A program made the position numbers and the translations under genes. Under the pieces are notes generated by a model that saw only the letters and a list, made by a program, of their open reading frames with translations, was not told the origin of the DNA and searched no databases. Of a stretch of DNA of 64,000 nucleotides, positions 36,568 through 46,390 are shown piece after piece. Origin of the DNA: Trichosphaerium sp. ATCC 40318 (taxonomy: Eukaryota; Discosea; Flabellinia; Trichosidae); the NCBI GenBank assembly GCA_038496445.1, contig JALMLS010000552.1:62001-126000 (forward strand), in the 5' to 3' direction. Each line of letters begins with the position of its first letter. The stretch's first letter is position 1.

Positions 36568-37463
36568 TTGGAGATGATCTTGAGCATATTGACATCATTC
36601 AAAATGCTCTCGATTTACTGCAAAATCATCAAGAAAACAAGGTATTGTTAGTGAGAATCTACAGCAATTTGACTTGGCCATTTAGTCTGATCCGCCATAC
36701 AACAATGATTACCAAAATATTGATTCTTTCTCACCTGTGATTGATGCTGCAGCATCTACAAATTCATGGATAGACAAAAATAGTTACATCAAAGAAACTA
36801 AGGTATACACCACATCAATTATCAATTAACTATTACTACCTAGATAACGTTCAGTCCTCCTTCAACGAGATCAACATACCAACAACCCAACAAAGACCTT
36901 GATTGGAAAGAAAGACTTGTCAAGGTGGGAATTGCATATGAAAGAGCACAGGAACTTGGATCATTGATGAATGACGCAACTGTAAAAGTAAGTGATATTG
37001 TTGGGCACGTTTTAGAAGAGCTTGGATTTAATGTGGTTGAACGTATTAAAGTCATGAAAGCAAAGAAAATCAACATCCTTTGATAATCCAAACACTAAAA
37101 GATTGGAGTAGAGAACATGGATCACTAGGATGAGGCTCAACTATCCTGAGACCACAAACTGATACATTAAAGCTTCTGTCAAATAAAGTCACTGTTTTTT
37201 TATTTAACATCTTAGCATTCACTGCTTATTCTGCACAAACAAGATACTTTAGGGCTCGAAATTCGTTGCAAACAGTAATCTCCTGGGAGTAGAGGCGGTT
37301 GTGGTTTTGTCCCAGCTTACCAGCCTACAATAAATTGTAACTGGCTAAACATTGGTCACGGCAATTCAAGAAAGAAAATTACCTGGAAACTACAAATTAA
37401 CCCCCACAGTTATATTCAAAAAGCAAAAAAGCAACGCATAGCGAACTCTGTAACAAAACTAAA

Positions 37464-38369
37464 ATGGAAATACAACCAATCAATTATGATGTCACCAATT
37501 CATTCTTGGACGAGTTAAACTACGATATGTTCTACGATATTGTAAACTTGCTTTTATTTTATGACGCTCCAGCCGTAGCTCATTTAAAAGCCACAAACAA
37601 ACATATCTATCAACGTGTAGAATCCATACCGACTTGCGCACGTGATAAACTGCAAGAAATCGCATTTCTTCAGATACTCAATCCTGAGCCTGAAGCATAC
37701 CTAAAGCTACTCCAAGTGATAAGGAAAGGCAACTACAAAGTCTTTTGCACCAATAAGAGCCTCAACAATTTTAAGTCGTTTCAATCTCTGTACGAAGGTC
37801 TTTCATCGCCTGATGCGTCAACTATGGGTATGAATCCAATTACCGAGTTCCTTAAACCAGCTTTCGCGTCAGAAGCGTGGACTTGGCCAAAATCTATTTA
37901 TTGTAGTACGTGTTTCGATGCTGTTGACACACGCTTTGGCCCTGGTATTCATCTCACGATAGCTGCTGCACGTGCACATGATAAAAATGTTTGTAGTAGA
38001 CATATTAACCATAAGGAAGCGTTTACTCCTCTTGTATGCGCGATATGTAGCCTGGGGAACGCTGTATTCGCATGGGAAGGAAAATAATACTGTGCTAGAT
38101 GTATGGCAAAAAGTACAGTTCGTTCATTGAAGTATATCATACATCATCAGGTTGTCTATGATACAATACGTAGAGATATTGTCCCATGTATCAGTGACAT
38201 GAAAAAAGATGATGCACGGCTTGCTGTGGACCATTTAGATGACGAAACACAAGAGAAACTGGCTGATCCTAATAGTTTTGTATTCTGTATTCAACAGGTG
38301 AACGCAGATGTATTTTTCCATGATGGCTTTGATTGTGGTTGCCTTTGGATTCTCGGATGGGATGTGTAA
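37464..38369 (+). pseudogene. F-box-like / Cys-rich zinc protein with an in-frame TAA
   Basis: An ATG at 37464 opens a protein that matches the intact paralogues at 48018 and 54479 from end to end. Residues ~15-50 look like an F-box (L-D-E-L-N-Y-D-M-F-Y-D-I-V). A Cys/His region follows (Y-C-S-T-C-F, V-C-S-R-H-I-N-H, C-A-I-C-S-L), then Y-C-A-R-C-M and the end C-G-C-L-W-I-L-G-W-D-V. Codon 208 is TAA (38085-38087) where both paralogues have Asn. The frame continues unchanged afterwards to the TAA at 38367-38369, so a single substitution explains it. Other genes here use TAA as stop, so a changed code is unlikely. The family is new to me. Confidence 0.75.
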
Positions 38370-38625
38370 ACGGTTCTGGAAAAATCAATCTTTAATAAAG
38401 CTTTTTTCTCTAACAGTTTAAGGTCACTACTCTAATTTTAACTGCATCAAGCAAGAGTTCAGATGTAATATGCATTGATTGTCTTCTTTGTTATTAGGTT
38501 ATTATTGCGCTTTCCACCTTGACATATTGTCAACGCTTACAGCCTAATAATCAATTGCTTAAAATGTTTATAGCGTTATTTATTATACAGTATATAGTAT
38601 TATCCCAAGCAATTTGGAAGAGTAT

Positions 38626-38866
38626 TTAATCCCATCCAAGGATCCATAGGCAACAACATCTAAAGGTTAACAGTTATAGAAGTTTTGTGTACCTTCTGAA
38701 TGTAAAACACAAAGCTGCTAGGATCTGCGACTTTTGCTTCATTTCATTATCCAAATGTTCTACAATGAGCTTTGGGTTATCCTTATCAATAGCATGTACC
38801 CCGGGTACATTTCGTTTGACATCTTCCTTGCCCTCATCCTTGTCAAAAACCTTGTGTACAAGCAGC
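38626..38866 (-). pseudogene. C-terminal relic of an F-box-like/zinc family gene
   Basis: On the minus strand the sequence encodes a piece very similar to the end of the gene at 48018 (V-F-D-K-D-E-G, V-E-H-L-D-N-E-M, C-C-C-L-W-I-L-G-W-D). It has a one-base deletion in the middle and a stop. It is tail-to-tail with the gene ending at 38369. Confidence 0.75.
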
Positions 38867-39471
38867 TAATCCTTTATTTTTCTTTTTGTTGTGCAATATC
38901 TTGTTTAGTGTTCTGGTAGGATGTGTTGATCTCTTAAAATAAGTTGCACAGTCCAAAAACACTTACCTATTGCTTAGAGCAGGTTTTTCCATATGTAGTT
39001 GAGAAATACCTTCCTTTATGTCATTCAAGTTTTAAGCCATAGTGACTTTTAACACAATCCACTTTCTGCCTCTGACGGATTTGACAGCTCTTTCAGAAGT
39101 TGCAAATCTCATATTTTTAAGTGTAATCTACCCTCACGACTGCCTAGCGAACCCAACCGTTTCAAACCCACGTGATTTAACAAACCAAGACTGACTTTTT
39201 TTTGTTTGAAAATAAATTGACAAAGAAAATAGTAGTAAAAACCTGAGAGATACAATAGAGCGAATTTTGCTAAGCAGTGCCACTTGTTGTACACACGTAA
39301 ATACGCATGGGAAACATGTTGTCACTAGTTTTAGTGCGTTTGTGTTATTTTGAAAGTCAAAAAAAAATCAATACTGTTTACGCGCAAAAAAAGTCAAATT
39401 TTTGCCGCGAAGAATTTAAATCACTATTTCCTCCACCCGTTAGGCTTTGGCAGTACTGATACTGCTGTTGC
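38867..39471. other. Intergenic with a partial inverted-repeat element
   Basis: About 39015-39190 matches, in reverse complement, the right 180 bp of the element at 49424-50193 (CATTCAAGTTTT end, then TTTCAAACCCACGTGATTT). The rest holds nothing recognisable. Confidence 0.55.
39015..39190 (-). mobile_element. Terminal fragment of the TA-flanked element family, copy 3
   Basis: It carries the conserved end, the CTGACGGATTTGACAG-type subterminal repeats and the segment reading AAATCACGTGG on the other strand. All are present in the same order in the copy at 49424-50193. The other terminus is absent. Confidence 0.6.
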
Positions 39472-40102
39472 ATGGCGCAGGTGGAACGTTGTGTGTGCTG
39501 TGAATACGTCAGGGCTGCTAAAGGCTCTAGAGTTACAGTACATTACAAAAATGACCAATGGCACATGGGAAGCTTTCTTTGTTTGTTAGATGTGCATAGC
39601 GAAGCGGATAAAGGATTTGCGTGTGCTCAGTGTCGGAATGAAAACGCAATTGTTGTAAAGGTATGTCTAAAACCAAAAAACGGCAGCCAAAAGCCGACAA
39701 ACTCTACAGCACCTATTTTACTACTACTTCTGAGAGTTTGGCTGCCGTTTTTTGATTTTGGCTTGAGATTTCAGGCCAACACAAAATCACGTGCTTATTT
39801 TTTTTTTTACCAACTTCCGCAAAGTGTTGTTAACGCATCTATAAGGCGTGTAAGAGGAGAGGAAGGCCTATTGGACCGTTTTCAAAACTCAAATCAAAAA
39901 AATACCAAAAACAGTGCGTCAAACTACTCCAATAATCACACTTACACAAGGATAGGCAGTTGAATTTTGGGAATTGGATGTGGATTTTGTTGCTAGTCAA
40001 GTTCCTGCTAATGATAAAAGAGTACGCAAGGCATTTGACTGGAGCACACTAGATGTTTTGGATGAAAATAATGGCATTGGAGATGAGACTTTTTGTCTTT
40101 AA
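39472..40102 (+). CDS. Small zinc-ribbon-like protein, two or three exons
   Basis: The ATG at 39472 starts M-A-Q-V-E-R-C-V-C-C with a second C-A-Q-C knuckle near residue 52, a likely four-Cys zinc site. A GTATGT donor at 39661 closes exon 1. The frame also reads through the intron to 39963, but the intron is a long inverted repeat and unlikely to be coding. The next exon begins near 39826, and a GTAAGA donor leads to a last exon after GATAG (A-V-E-F-W-E-L-D-V-D-F). It ends acidic at TAA 40100-40102. I recognise no family; a zinc-binding adaptor role is a guess. Confidence 0.55.
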
Positions 40103-40561
40103 TACGGAAAAATGACAAAAAAACTTAATCGACTGATGGAGAATGGTCAATAGTTTTTAGAGCTCTCTTAAGCTACACGCATATACCTAACATATAGTAG
40201 CTTGTATACAAAAAATAAATTCGCTGTTTTACGGGTTTCTAAGTTGTTGACGATTTTTTTTCCAAATGGGTACTGCTTAGTAAAATTCGCTCTAATGCAA
40301 CTGAATATAAGCCACCCGCTACAGCCAACAAAAGTACGTTCGTACATACAAAACATGAAAATCTAGCCGATTTTCTTCGCCAACTACGTTTGACTACAAT
40401 TAAAAAATTTCGAAGGTACATGCCATATCACGTGGCTCACAGAAACAACGTTTTTAACTACGCTAGGCGTTTGCTCTAAAACGTAGCGATTGAGAAGTTT
40501 TTTTACCTTTTTCGCGCTTTTTTGCCAGCTGATGTAGGTTTAGTATTCAGCAGAAAGTACA
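40103..40561. other. Intergenic upstream of GTPase G4
   Basis: No coding signature. One CACGTG palindrome lies near 40428, about 130 bp before the G4 start codon. Confidence 0.5.
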
Positions 40562-42303
40562 ATGCTGTTTGGAGAAAAGAAAGCTATCAAAAGTAGAGTG
40601 GCGCTCATTGGTTCGCTTTTTACCCTTTTTCTTACTTACTTACAGTGTTTAGGGAGCGCTAACGCTGGTAAAACTAAAGTTTTTAGACGATTTTCTCAAA
40701 AAACGTACTCAGGTGACCCAGAAGTACTATGACCCGTTTAACTTTTTTCTGTCGCTCATTAATATTAGCGAGGCATTCACTTTGTTTCACGACGAGTTGA
40801 ATTGTATGAAGCTAGTGTTACACTACAAATATGGGCAAGTTTGTATCATTCATGTCAAAATATTGCGCAGGTTTTTGTTTCTGGATCAAAAGTCAACGCT
40901 ATGATTAACTTGATTGATAAGTGCATATAAAAATATGCTAACGTATTATAGGATATTCCGCAGAAATCATATAACCAGCCCTATTCTCGAAGAGCTTCAG
41001 GGATCATGATTTTTGTTGATATCTGCGCTGATCCAACTTTTACACATGTGTTACAATTCTGTGAAGAAATCAAAAACTGTCACTTCCCAGGGACTCAAGA
41101 CCCTGTCCTTACTATTCTCATCCTAACAAAGGTACCAGTTAATTTTGGTTAACTCTTAGAAATTGACAAGTGTAGATGGACAAAGAAGATTACACTCGTT
41201 GCAGGAAAAGTAATGATGAACTAGATAGCTTTTGTGAAGAACATGGATTCCTCACATGGTTTGACACATCAGCAAAGGACAATATTAACATTGAAGAACC
41301 GTTTTTGTTTATGGCCAAAGAAATAGCCAGAAAAGAAAAGGATATTGAAGAAAAAAGAAAATTGGAGCATGTTGAAAAACCACGTAGATCATTTTTTAGT
41401 CGTATTTTTCGAAAGAAAATAACTAAGAAAGCACCCAACCAAACACCAGCAATCAATACAGATGACGTAAATAAGAAAGAAAATACTGCAATGACACCAG
41501 CAAGCATTAAATACGATGAAAATAAGATTGACAATGCGAAAAAGATAGATGCAGAGTTGAAAGAAGATCCAGAAGAGAAGTACTTATCAAAATTTGTTGA
41601 TCCCAATTGTGAATACACCAAGTTTGGAGATGATCCTGAGCATATTGATATCATTCAAGACGCTCTTGAAGCCCTTGAAATACAGAAACATCGAACAGGC
41701 CACATTAACAAGGTAACATTTTTAAAAGAATTATGTCTTATGTAATTGATGATCATTTAGTCTGAACCAAATAATATTGAATTGTTTATTGAACATCTAC
41801 GTTTGAATGAGGTACATTTTATTTAAACTAATTGTGTTAAGAATAATTCTAACAACAGAACAACTCTTTTAATATTGGCACTCTATCTATGGTGGATAAT
41901 GCCGTTTCTACAAATTCATGGATAGACAAAGACAGTTCCATGAATGAAACAAAGGTAGCTACTCCACAGTAGTTGCCAACTAAATATTAATATTACTTTA
42001 GCCGACATTCAGTTCTCCTTCAACGGCTTCAACATACCAACAGCCCAACAATGCACTTAATTGGAAAGAAAGACTGGCCAGTTGGGTATTGAATGTGAAG
42101 GAGCACAGGAACTTGGATCATTGAACGATGCTGTTATTAAAGTGACTAGTTCACTAGTAGCATTTAGATGCCCTGTTTTAAAAGTGTTACATAGTGTAGA
42201 GCAAAACAAGAGTTTACAAATTATAGATAGTGTTAGAGAAGCGAACAAGAGCTTTGCTATTTGGTTACATGGTGTAGAAACTCTGTGTTTTGCAAGGATT
42301 TGA
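40562..42303 (+). CDS. Rab32-like GTPase (G4) with a damaged SAM-like end
   Basis: ATG 40562-40564; the P-loop G-S-A-N-A-G-K-T-K is formed across the first intron. The exon ending L-Q-I-W uses a GC donor (GCAAGT). Switch II reads D-I-P-Q, one residue shorter than usual. The base motif is T-K/M-D across an intron and the last motif is T-S-A-K. A basic, aromatic patch (P-R-R-S-F-F-S-R-I-F-R-K-K) follows the GTPase fold and could bind membranes. The tail has F-G-D-D-P-E-H-I-D-I-I-Q and N-S-W-I-D-K-D. In the SAM-like exon one base is missing near 42080, and similarity ends after K-V-T-S-S. The frame used ends at 42303 in unrelated sequence. The GTPase part is intact; the tail is probably broken. 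Confidence 0.75.
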
Positions 42304-42737
42304 CTGAAATACCACTATTTTATTTTAACATTATGCTACTTTATAATAGATACACTCCTAATTCGTTGTACACATGTGGCTATATGAGTTTACCCTATTA
42401 TCAAGTAGCATTATTTCTAGTCAAATCCTAAAGTCTCATTGAATACCTTGAAACTTGTTCATCTAGTGAAGCACTACTTGATTCTATGTGAAGTCACATA
42501 CTCGTACTAATCAGCGTCTAAAGCTTGAATAAGAGTACTTATAAGAATAATGGCGATCTTCTGTTTTGTGTTGTTAAATATATCTTTATTTTTGGTACAT
42601 AAAACGTGCTACACTCATCTTTAAACGTGCCATCAATGGGTAAAGTACTGTGAAACTTGGAAGTTGGTCGTAAGTTATAACGTTGTAACTTAATAATGCT
42701 GGCCGTCCATATATACCTGTCTCTTAAAATTAGGTGT
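42304..42737. other. Intergenic between convergent genes
   Basis: Nothing recognisable is present. Confidence 0.5.
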
Positions 42738-43577
42738 TTACTTAGTCACCAAAGGCAAGTTATAGTATTGGTCTTGGATGCAATGTATCCCAAGTGCTTC
42801 AACAGCCTTTGCCGTAATTGAAGTCTTATAATGAAGTTCAATGCACTTTAGAGACTTTAAGTGCTTCAAGCAAGAGTTTGTGATGCTGGTGCAATTCCAT
42901 AAATTGAGTTGTTCAAGATTAACCAAATGCTTTATACCTTCGTCTGTTATCTCATAACAAAAGCTCATATCTAAGTGCTTGGCATTTATTAAAGATTTGA
43001 TCCCAACGTCTGTTATTCTCCCTCCAGCTGATATGTGTACACTATGAACATTGCCAAGATGTTTGAGCCATGAATCTTCCGGATCTCGTATTGTAATGCT
43101 GTGAACATCTTTAAGTGCCTCTATTCCTTCCGCAGTAATATCAATACAACCATATAGGGAAATTGTATGTACACCTTTCAGTGCTTTTAACGAAACATCC
43201 GTCACTGATGTGTTGTCCAAGTTAATTTCACGAATATACTGACTTCCTTGTACTAGTGCAAGGATACCTTCATCAGTTATTTTTGATTCACGTAGATTTA
43301 TAGCTTGAACTCCAGAAAGACAAGCCATGTCATCCTTTGATAGTTGCGAGAATTTACAATTAATTTTAGTATTTTTAAGAAGAGGACTGCCCTTGAGAAC
43401 AAGGCAATCCGCTGACGATCTCACACGGATAACAATAAAGCCGATATTTTGTCTAACAATGTCGTTAAACACGTGCGATACAGCAGATGCTGTAATACGC
43501 TGTTTTTTGTTTAAATAGGTTAGAATATGCGTTAATGTCTCAGCTGGTAGCTTTTGTAGTGATAACACTTGATTCAT
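42738..43577 (-). CDS. F-box / leucine-rich-repeat protein
   Basis: A single uninterrupted exon of 279 codons. Residues ~7-45 are an F-box (L-P-A-E-T-L-T-H-I-L-T-Y-L). About eight LRRs follow, such as I-T-D-E-G-I-L-A-L-V, V-H-T-I-S-L-Y-G-C and L-E-Q-L-N-L-W-N-C, the same cysteine-containing type as the gene at 1911-3148. It would act as a substrate adaptor of an SCF-type ubiquitin ligase. It sits between GTPases G4 and G5. The frame is clean, which makes it the best reference for the damaged paralogue. Confidence 0.8.
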   Translation of the reverse strand: MNQVLSLQKLPAETLTHILTYLNKKQRITASAVSHVFNDIVRQNIGFIVIRVRSSADCLVLKGSPLLKNTKINCKFSQLSKDDMACLSGVQAINLRESKITDEGILALVQGSQYIREINLDNTSVTDVSLKALKGVHTISLYGCIDITAEGIEALKDVHSITIRDPEDSWLKHLGNVHSVHISAGGRITDVGIKSLINAKHLDMSFCYEITDEGIKHLVNLEQLNLWNCTSITNSCLKHLKSLKCIELHYKTSITAKAVEALGIHCIQDQYYNLPLVTK

Positions 43578-44011
43578 CGTAGAGGTTTAGACAATAAAAA
43601 AATACCATGCGACTTAGCGCCATTAAGTCATTGTAAAGCTGCTATGATTATCGCCTGGTGCAATATAATGTTTTCAAGGTTTTATGACACATGTCTTACA
43701 CATGATTGTTGACTACTTTTAATTAAATTTGCCAACGTATTCACTTGTTTTAAAGTGTTTGTTTTGCTACATAGTATTTTACAAAAACAGGCAACCTAAA
43801 TCGAAATAACTCTATTCTAACAACACTATTAGTGCTGGATGCTTTTTGAAGATTTGCATCCCTACCCCTTTGGTTCTTTTTCTTGTGCGCTTTTTGTTGG
43901 ATCAATCCATGCGCTAAGACGACTAATCCAAAAGTTAAAACAATTCAAGAAAAAGAAAAAGTAACAGCTATAACAATTTTTCTTTTATTTGTACGCTAAA
44001 CAACAGTTGCA
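43578..44011. other. Intergenic, nothing recognised
   Basis: Non-coding spacer between the LRR gene start and the GTPase G5 stop. Confidence 0.5.
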
Positions 44012-45963
44012 TTAAAGTAGCATATTTTTCTTGGCTTTGATGATTGTGATACGTTCCATTGCATTGAATCCCAACGCTTCTAAAATACTACCAGTAATAT
44101 CAGTCAGCTTGATGACAGCTTCATTCATCAATGATCCAAGTTCCTGTGCTCTTTCATATGCAACGCCTACCTTGACAAGTCTTTCTTTCCAATCAAGTTC
44201 TTTGTTAGGCTGTTGGTACGTTGAAGTTGTTGAAGGAGGACTGAATGTTGCCTAAATAAATGACATTGATACGTAATAAGTAATTGAAGTTGGGCTACCT
44301 TTGTTTCATTCACGGAACTATCTTTGTCTATCCATGAATTTGTAGATACTGCATCTATGATGGACGAATAACTTTTATCTTTTATCAAATTTTGATGATT
44401 TTCTTGCACTAGAAAGTCATTGGTATTTGGTTCAGTTGACTAAACAGGACATAAGATACATACATCTTTCTAACACATACCTCATTGCTTTGGTCTTTTT
44501 GGTGTTGCTGTATTTCAAACGCTTCAAGAGCGTCTTGAATAATATCAAGATGGTCAGGATCATCTCCAAACTTGGTGTAATCGCGATTGGGATCTTCAAG
44601 CGCTTTTGACAAGTACTTCTCTTTTGGATCTTCTTTCAACTCTGCACGCTCTATCTTTTTTGCGTTGTCTTTCTTATCTCTGTTGTAGTCTGTACTGATT
44701 GCTGGCGTCACTGAGTAATTGTGCTTCACTGATCTTCGACTTTTAACAGCGGCAAGAGGTTGGCTTTGATACGACCCCTTTGTAGGTTTGATGCGCCTTG
44801 GTGGTATTTTGTATGATTGAGGGCTTTTTGGGAAGAGCATGTGGCCTATATTTATCCAAACTGAGTGTTTGTTTTGTAGTATCATCATATACAAGCCTTT
44901 TTGTCTGATTTCCTTCTTTCTTTCGAAAAATACGGCTCCAAAATGGTACCTGTGTTGGTCTTTCAGCAATTGTTATCGGAAGCTTCATGGCAGGTGTATG
45001 TGAACTCATGACATTCTCTTCTCTTTCTAGTATTTCTTTGGCCATATATGTGAAGGGTTCTAAAACATTATAATCGTCCTTTGCTGATGTTTCAAACCAC
45101 GTGAGGAATCCATGTTCTTCACAAAAGTTATCCATTTCAACATCACTCCTTTTGAAATCCTGGAAGGGTTTCAAGTCACGCTATTCTGCTTGTCAGCATT
45201 CTGTTGAAAGAGTATTGATTGAAGTGCCTTGGTTAAAATAAGAAGAGTAGGAACAGGATCTTGAGTGTCAGGGAATAGAACATTGCTTATTTCTTTGCGC
45301 CACAGGATTGGGTCTATAAGACTTGGATCAGAAATAATGTCAACAAAAATCATGATCCCCAAGGCTCCTCTGGCATACATCTAATTTGAACGTGTTTAAC
45401 AAGATGTCAAATAGTAAACAGTTCAGCTCAATTTCATACTTGGACTAGTTCTCTAAATCGCTCTTGACCTACAATTATAATGAGCAAAATTCCGCTTGAA
45501 ACAACAGACCTGCAGTATCCTACAAATACAAGTTAAAAAAAATGCTGATGATATTTTGTTTGATTCTATTCTAAATTACTTGCATATATCGCAAGAGTCA
45601 CAGTAGTGTTATCAAAATGTATTTTTTTGACGGCCGCTAAGTAGGAGCCTATCTAATGTTGAAATAAGCCAAAGGAGTGATGTTAGAACGATTGCTTTAA
45701 TAGACGCTGAAAAGGACACGTTTATATGTACAGTGGGGTAACAAGACGAGAATACGTGTTGTGTTAAGCGTTGTAAAAGTACAGTTTTACCCGCATTACA
45801 ACTTCCTAAATTACTGTTAGTATTACAAAGAGTAGAAAGGCTAACCAATGAGGACCACTTTCTTTTGTTCAGGTATTTTATTTTCTACTGTTTTGTACTA
45901 CATTACACTGATGAGCACGCGTTTTAAAACAATTTATGTAAGCCACGTGCTGGGACGTACCAT
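44012..45963 (-). CDS. Rab32-like GTPase with SAM-like domain (G5), most canonical G motifs
   Basis: The first exon is proposed to be the ATG alone (45961-45963) followed by GTACGT. The P-loop is G-S-C-N-A-G-K-T, switch II is D-T-A-G-Q-E-R (D-T-A-G on a 10-nt microexon), the base motif is T-K/R-D split by an intron and the last motif is T-S-A-K. Two introns start with GC: GCAAGT after the exon before the microexon, and GCACTT inside the T-K/R-D motif. The linker has W-S-R-I-F-R-K-K, like G4, and F-G-D-D-P-D-H-L-D-I-I-Q. A one-base shift seems present near 44745-44775. The SAM-like domain is complete (D-W-K-E-R-L-V-K-V-G-V ... L-G-F-N-A-M-E-R-I) with TAA at 44012-44014. No prenylation site. 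Confidence 0.8.
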
Positions 45964-46390
45964 ATTGGAGTGTATTATTGCGTGAGTCAAAATTAGTCGC
46001 GTGGAGTAATAAAAAGAACGTTTTGGTTTTTGTAAATGATACGATTTTTAGCAATGGATGGCATACATACACTTTAGTTTTTTCAGTTACAACTACATTC
46101 TACTCCGTGGGGTGAATAATTTATAGGCAATCAACCACTAGTTTTAAAAAGCGTAAAAAGCAAAAAAAAAACTCAACAAAAAAAATCAATCATCTCTCGT
46201 CATGTGATTGAAACTGTTTCTCAATTACATTTGGAAAAACTTGCTCAAGCAATAGATAATTGCTCTTGGATTGCATAAAACATATTTTAAGTGATCGAGA
46301 TATCCTACCAGTGCATTAAAAAACAGATTGCACAACAAAAAAATATAAAAACCGATTAAAGCATTACATTGTATTCTAATTTCGAAAATA
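45964..46390. other. Intergenic; a possible terminal exon near 46170-46278
   Basis: A plus-strand frame ending TAA near 46278 reads R-H-V-I-E-T-V-S-Q-L-H-L-E-K-L and looks helical, but no upstream exon was found. Otherwise nothing. Confidence 0.3.

Larger units (their letters stand above)
28692..37083 (+). pseudogene. Rab32-like GTPase gene (G3), broken by a MITE relic and an LTR retrotransposon
   Basis: The upstream region and ATG|GTACAT first exon (28692-28694) match G2. The P-loop exon is absent; a MITE fragment (28772-28902) lies in its place. The switch I exon has lost frame, the E-L-A-G microexon (29032-29041) remains, and the G4-region exon has deletions and stops. The T-S-A-K exon (from about 29341) is intact. 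Within the conserved Y-T-K-F-G-D-D segment a 6.6-kb retrotransposon (29974-36567) is inserted, with TTGG duplicated. The tail resumes at 36568 with L-E-H-I-D-I-I-Q, S-W-I-D-K and a full SAM-like domain to TGA 37081-37083. It cannot encode a working GTPase. Confidence 0.85.

Noticed and set aside
38085-38087. TAA as a sense codon (altered genetic code).
   Set aside because: Several intact genes in the window end with TAA at the conserved protein end, so TAA is a stop here.
39472-39963. Unspliced 163-codon reading of the zinc-protein gene.
   Set aside because: The middle is a long inverted repeat with a Leu/Phe-rich translation, bounded by a good GTATGT donor and AG acceptor; it reads better as an intron.
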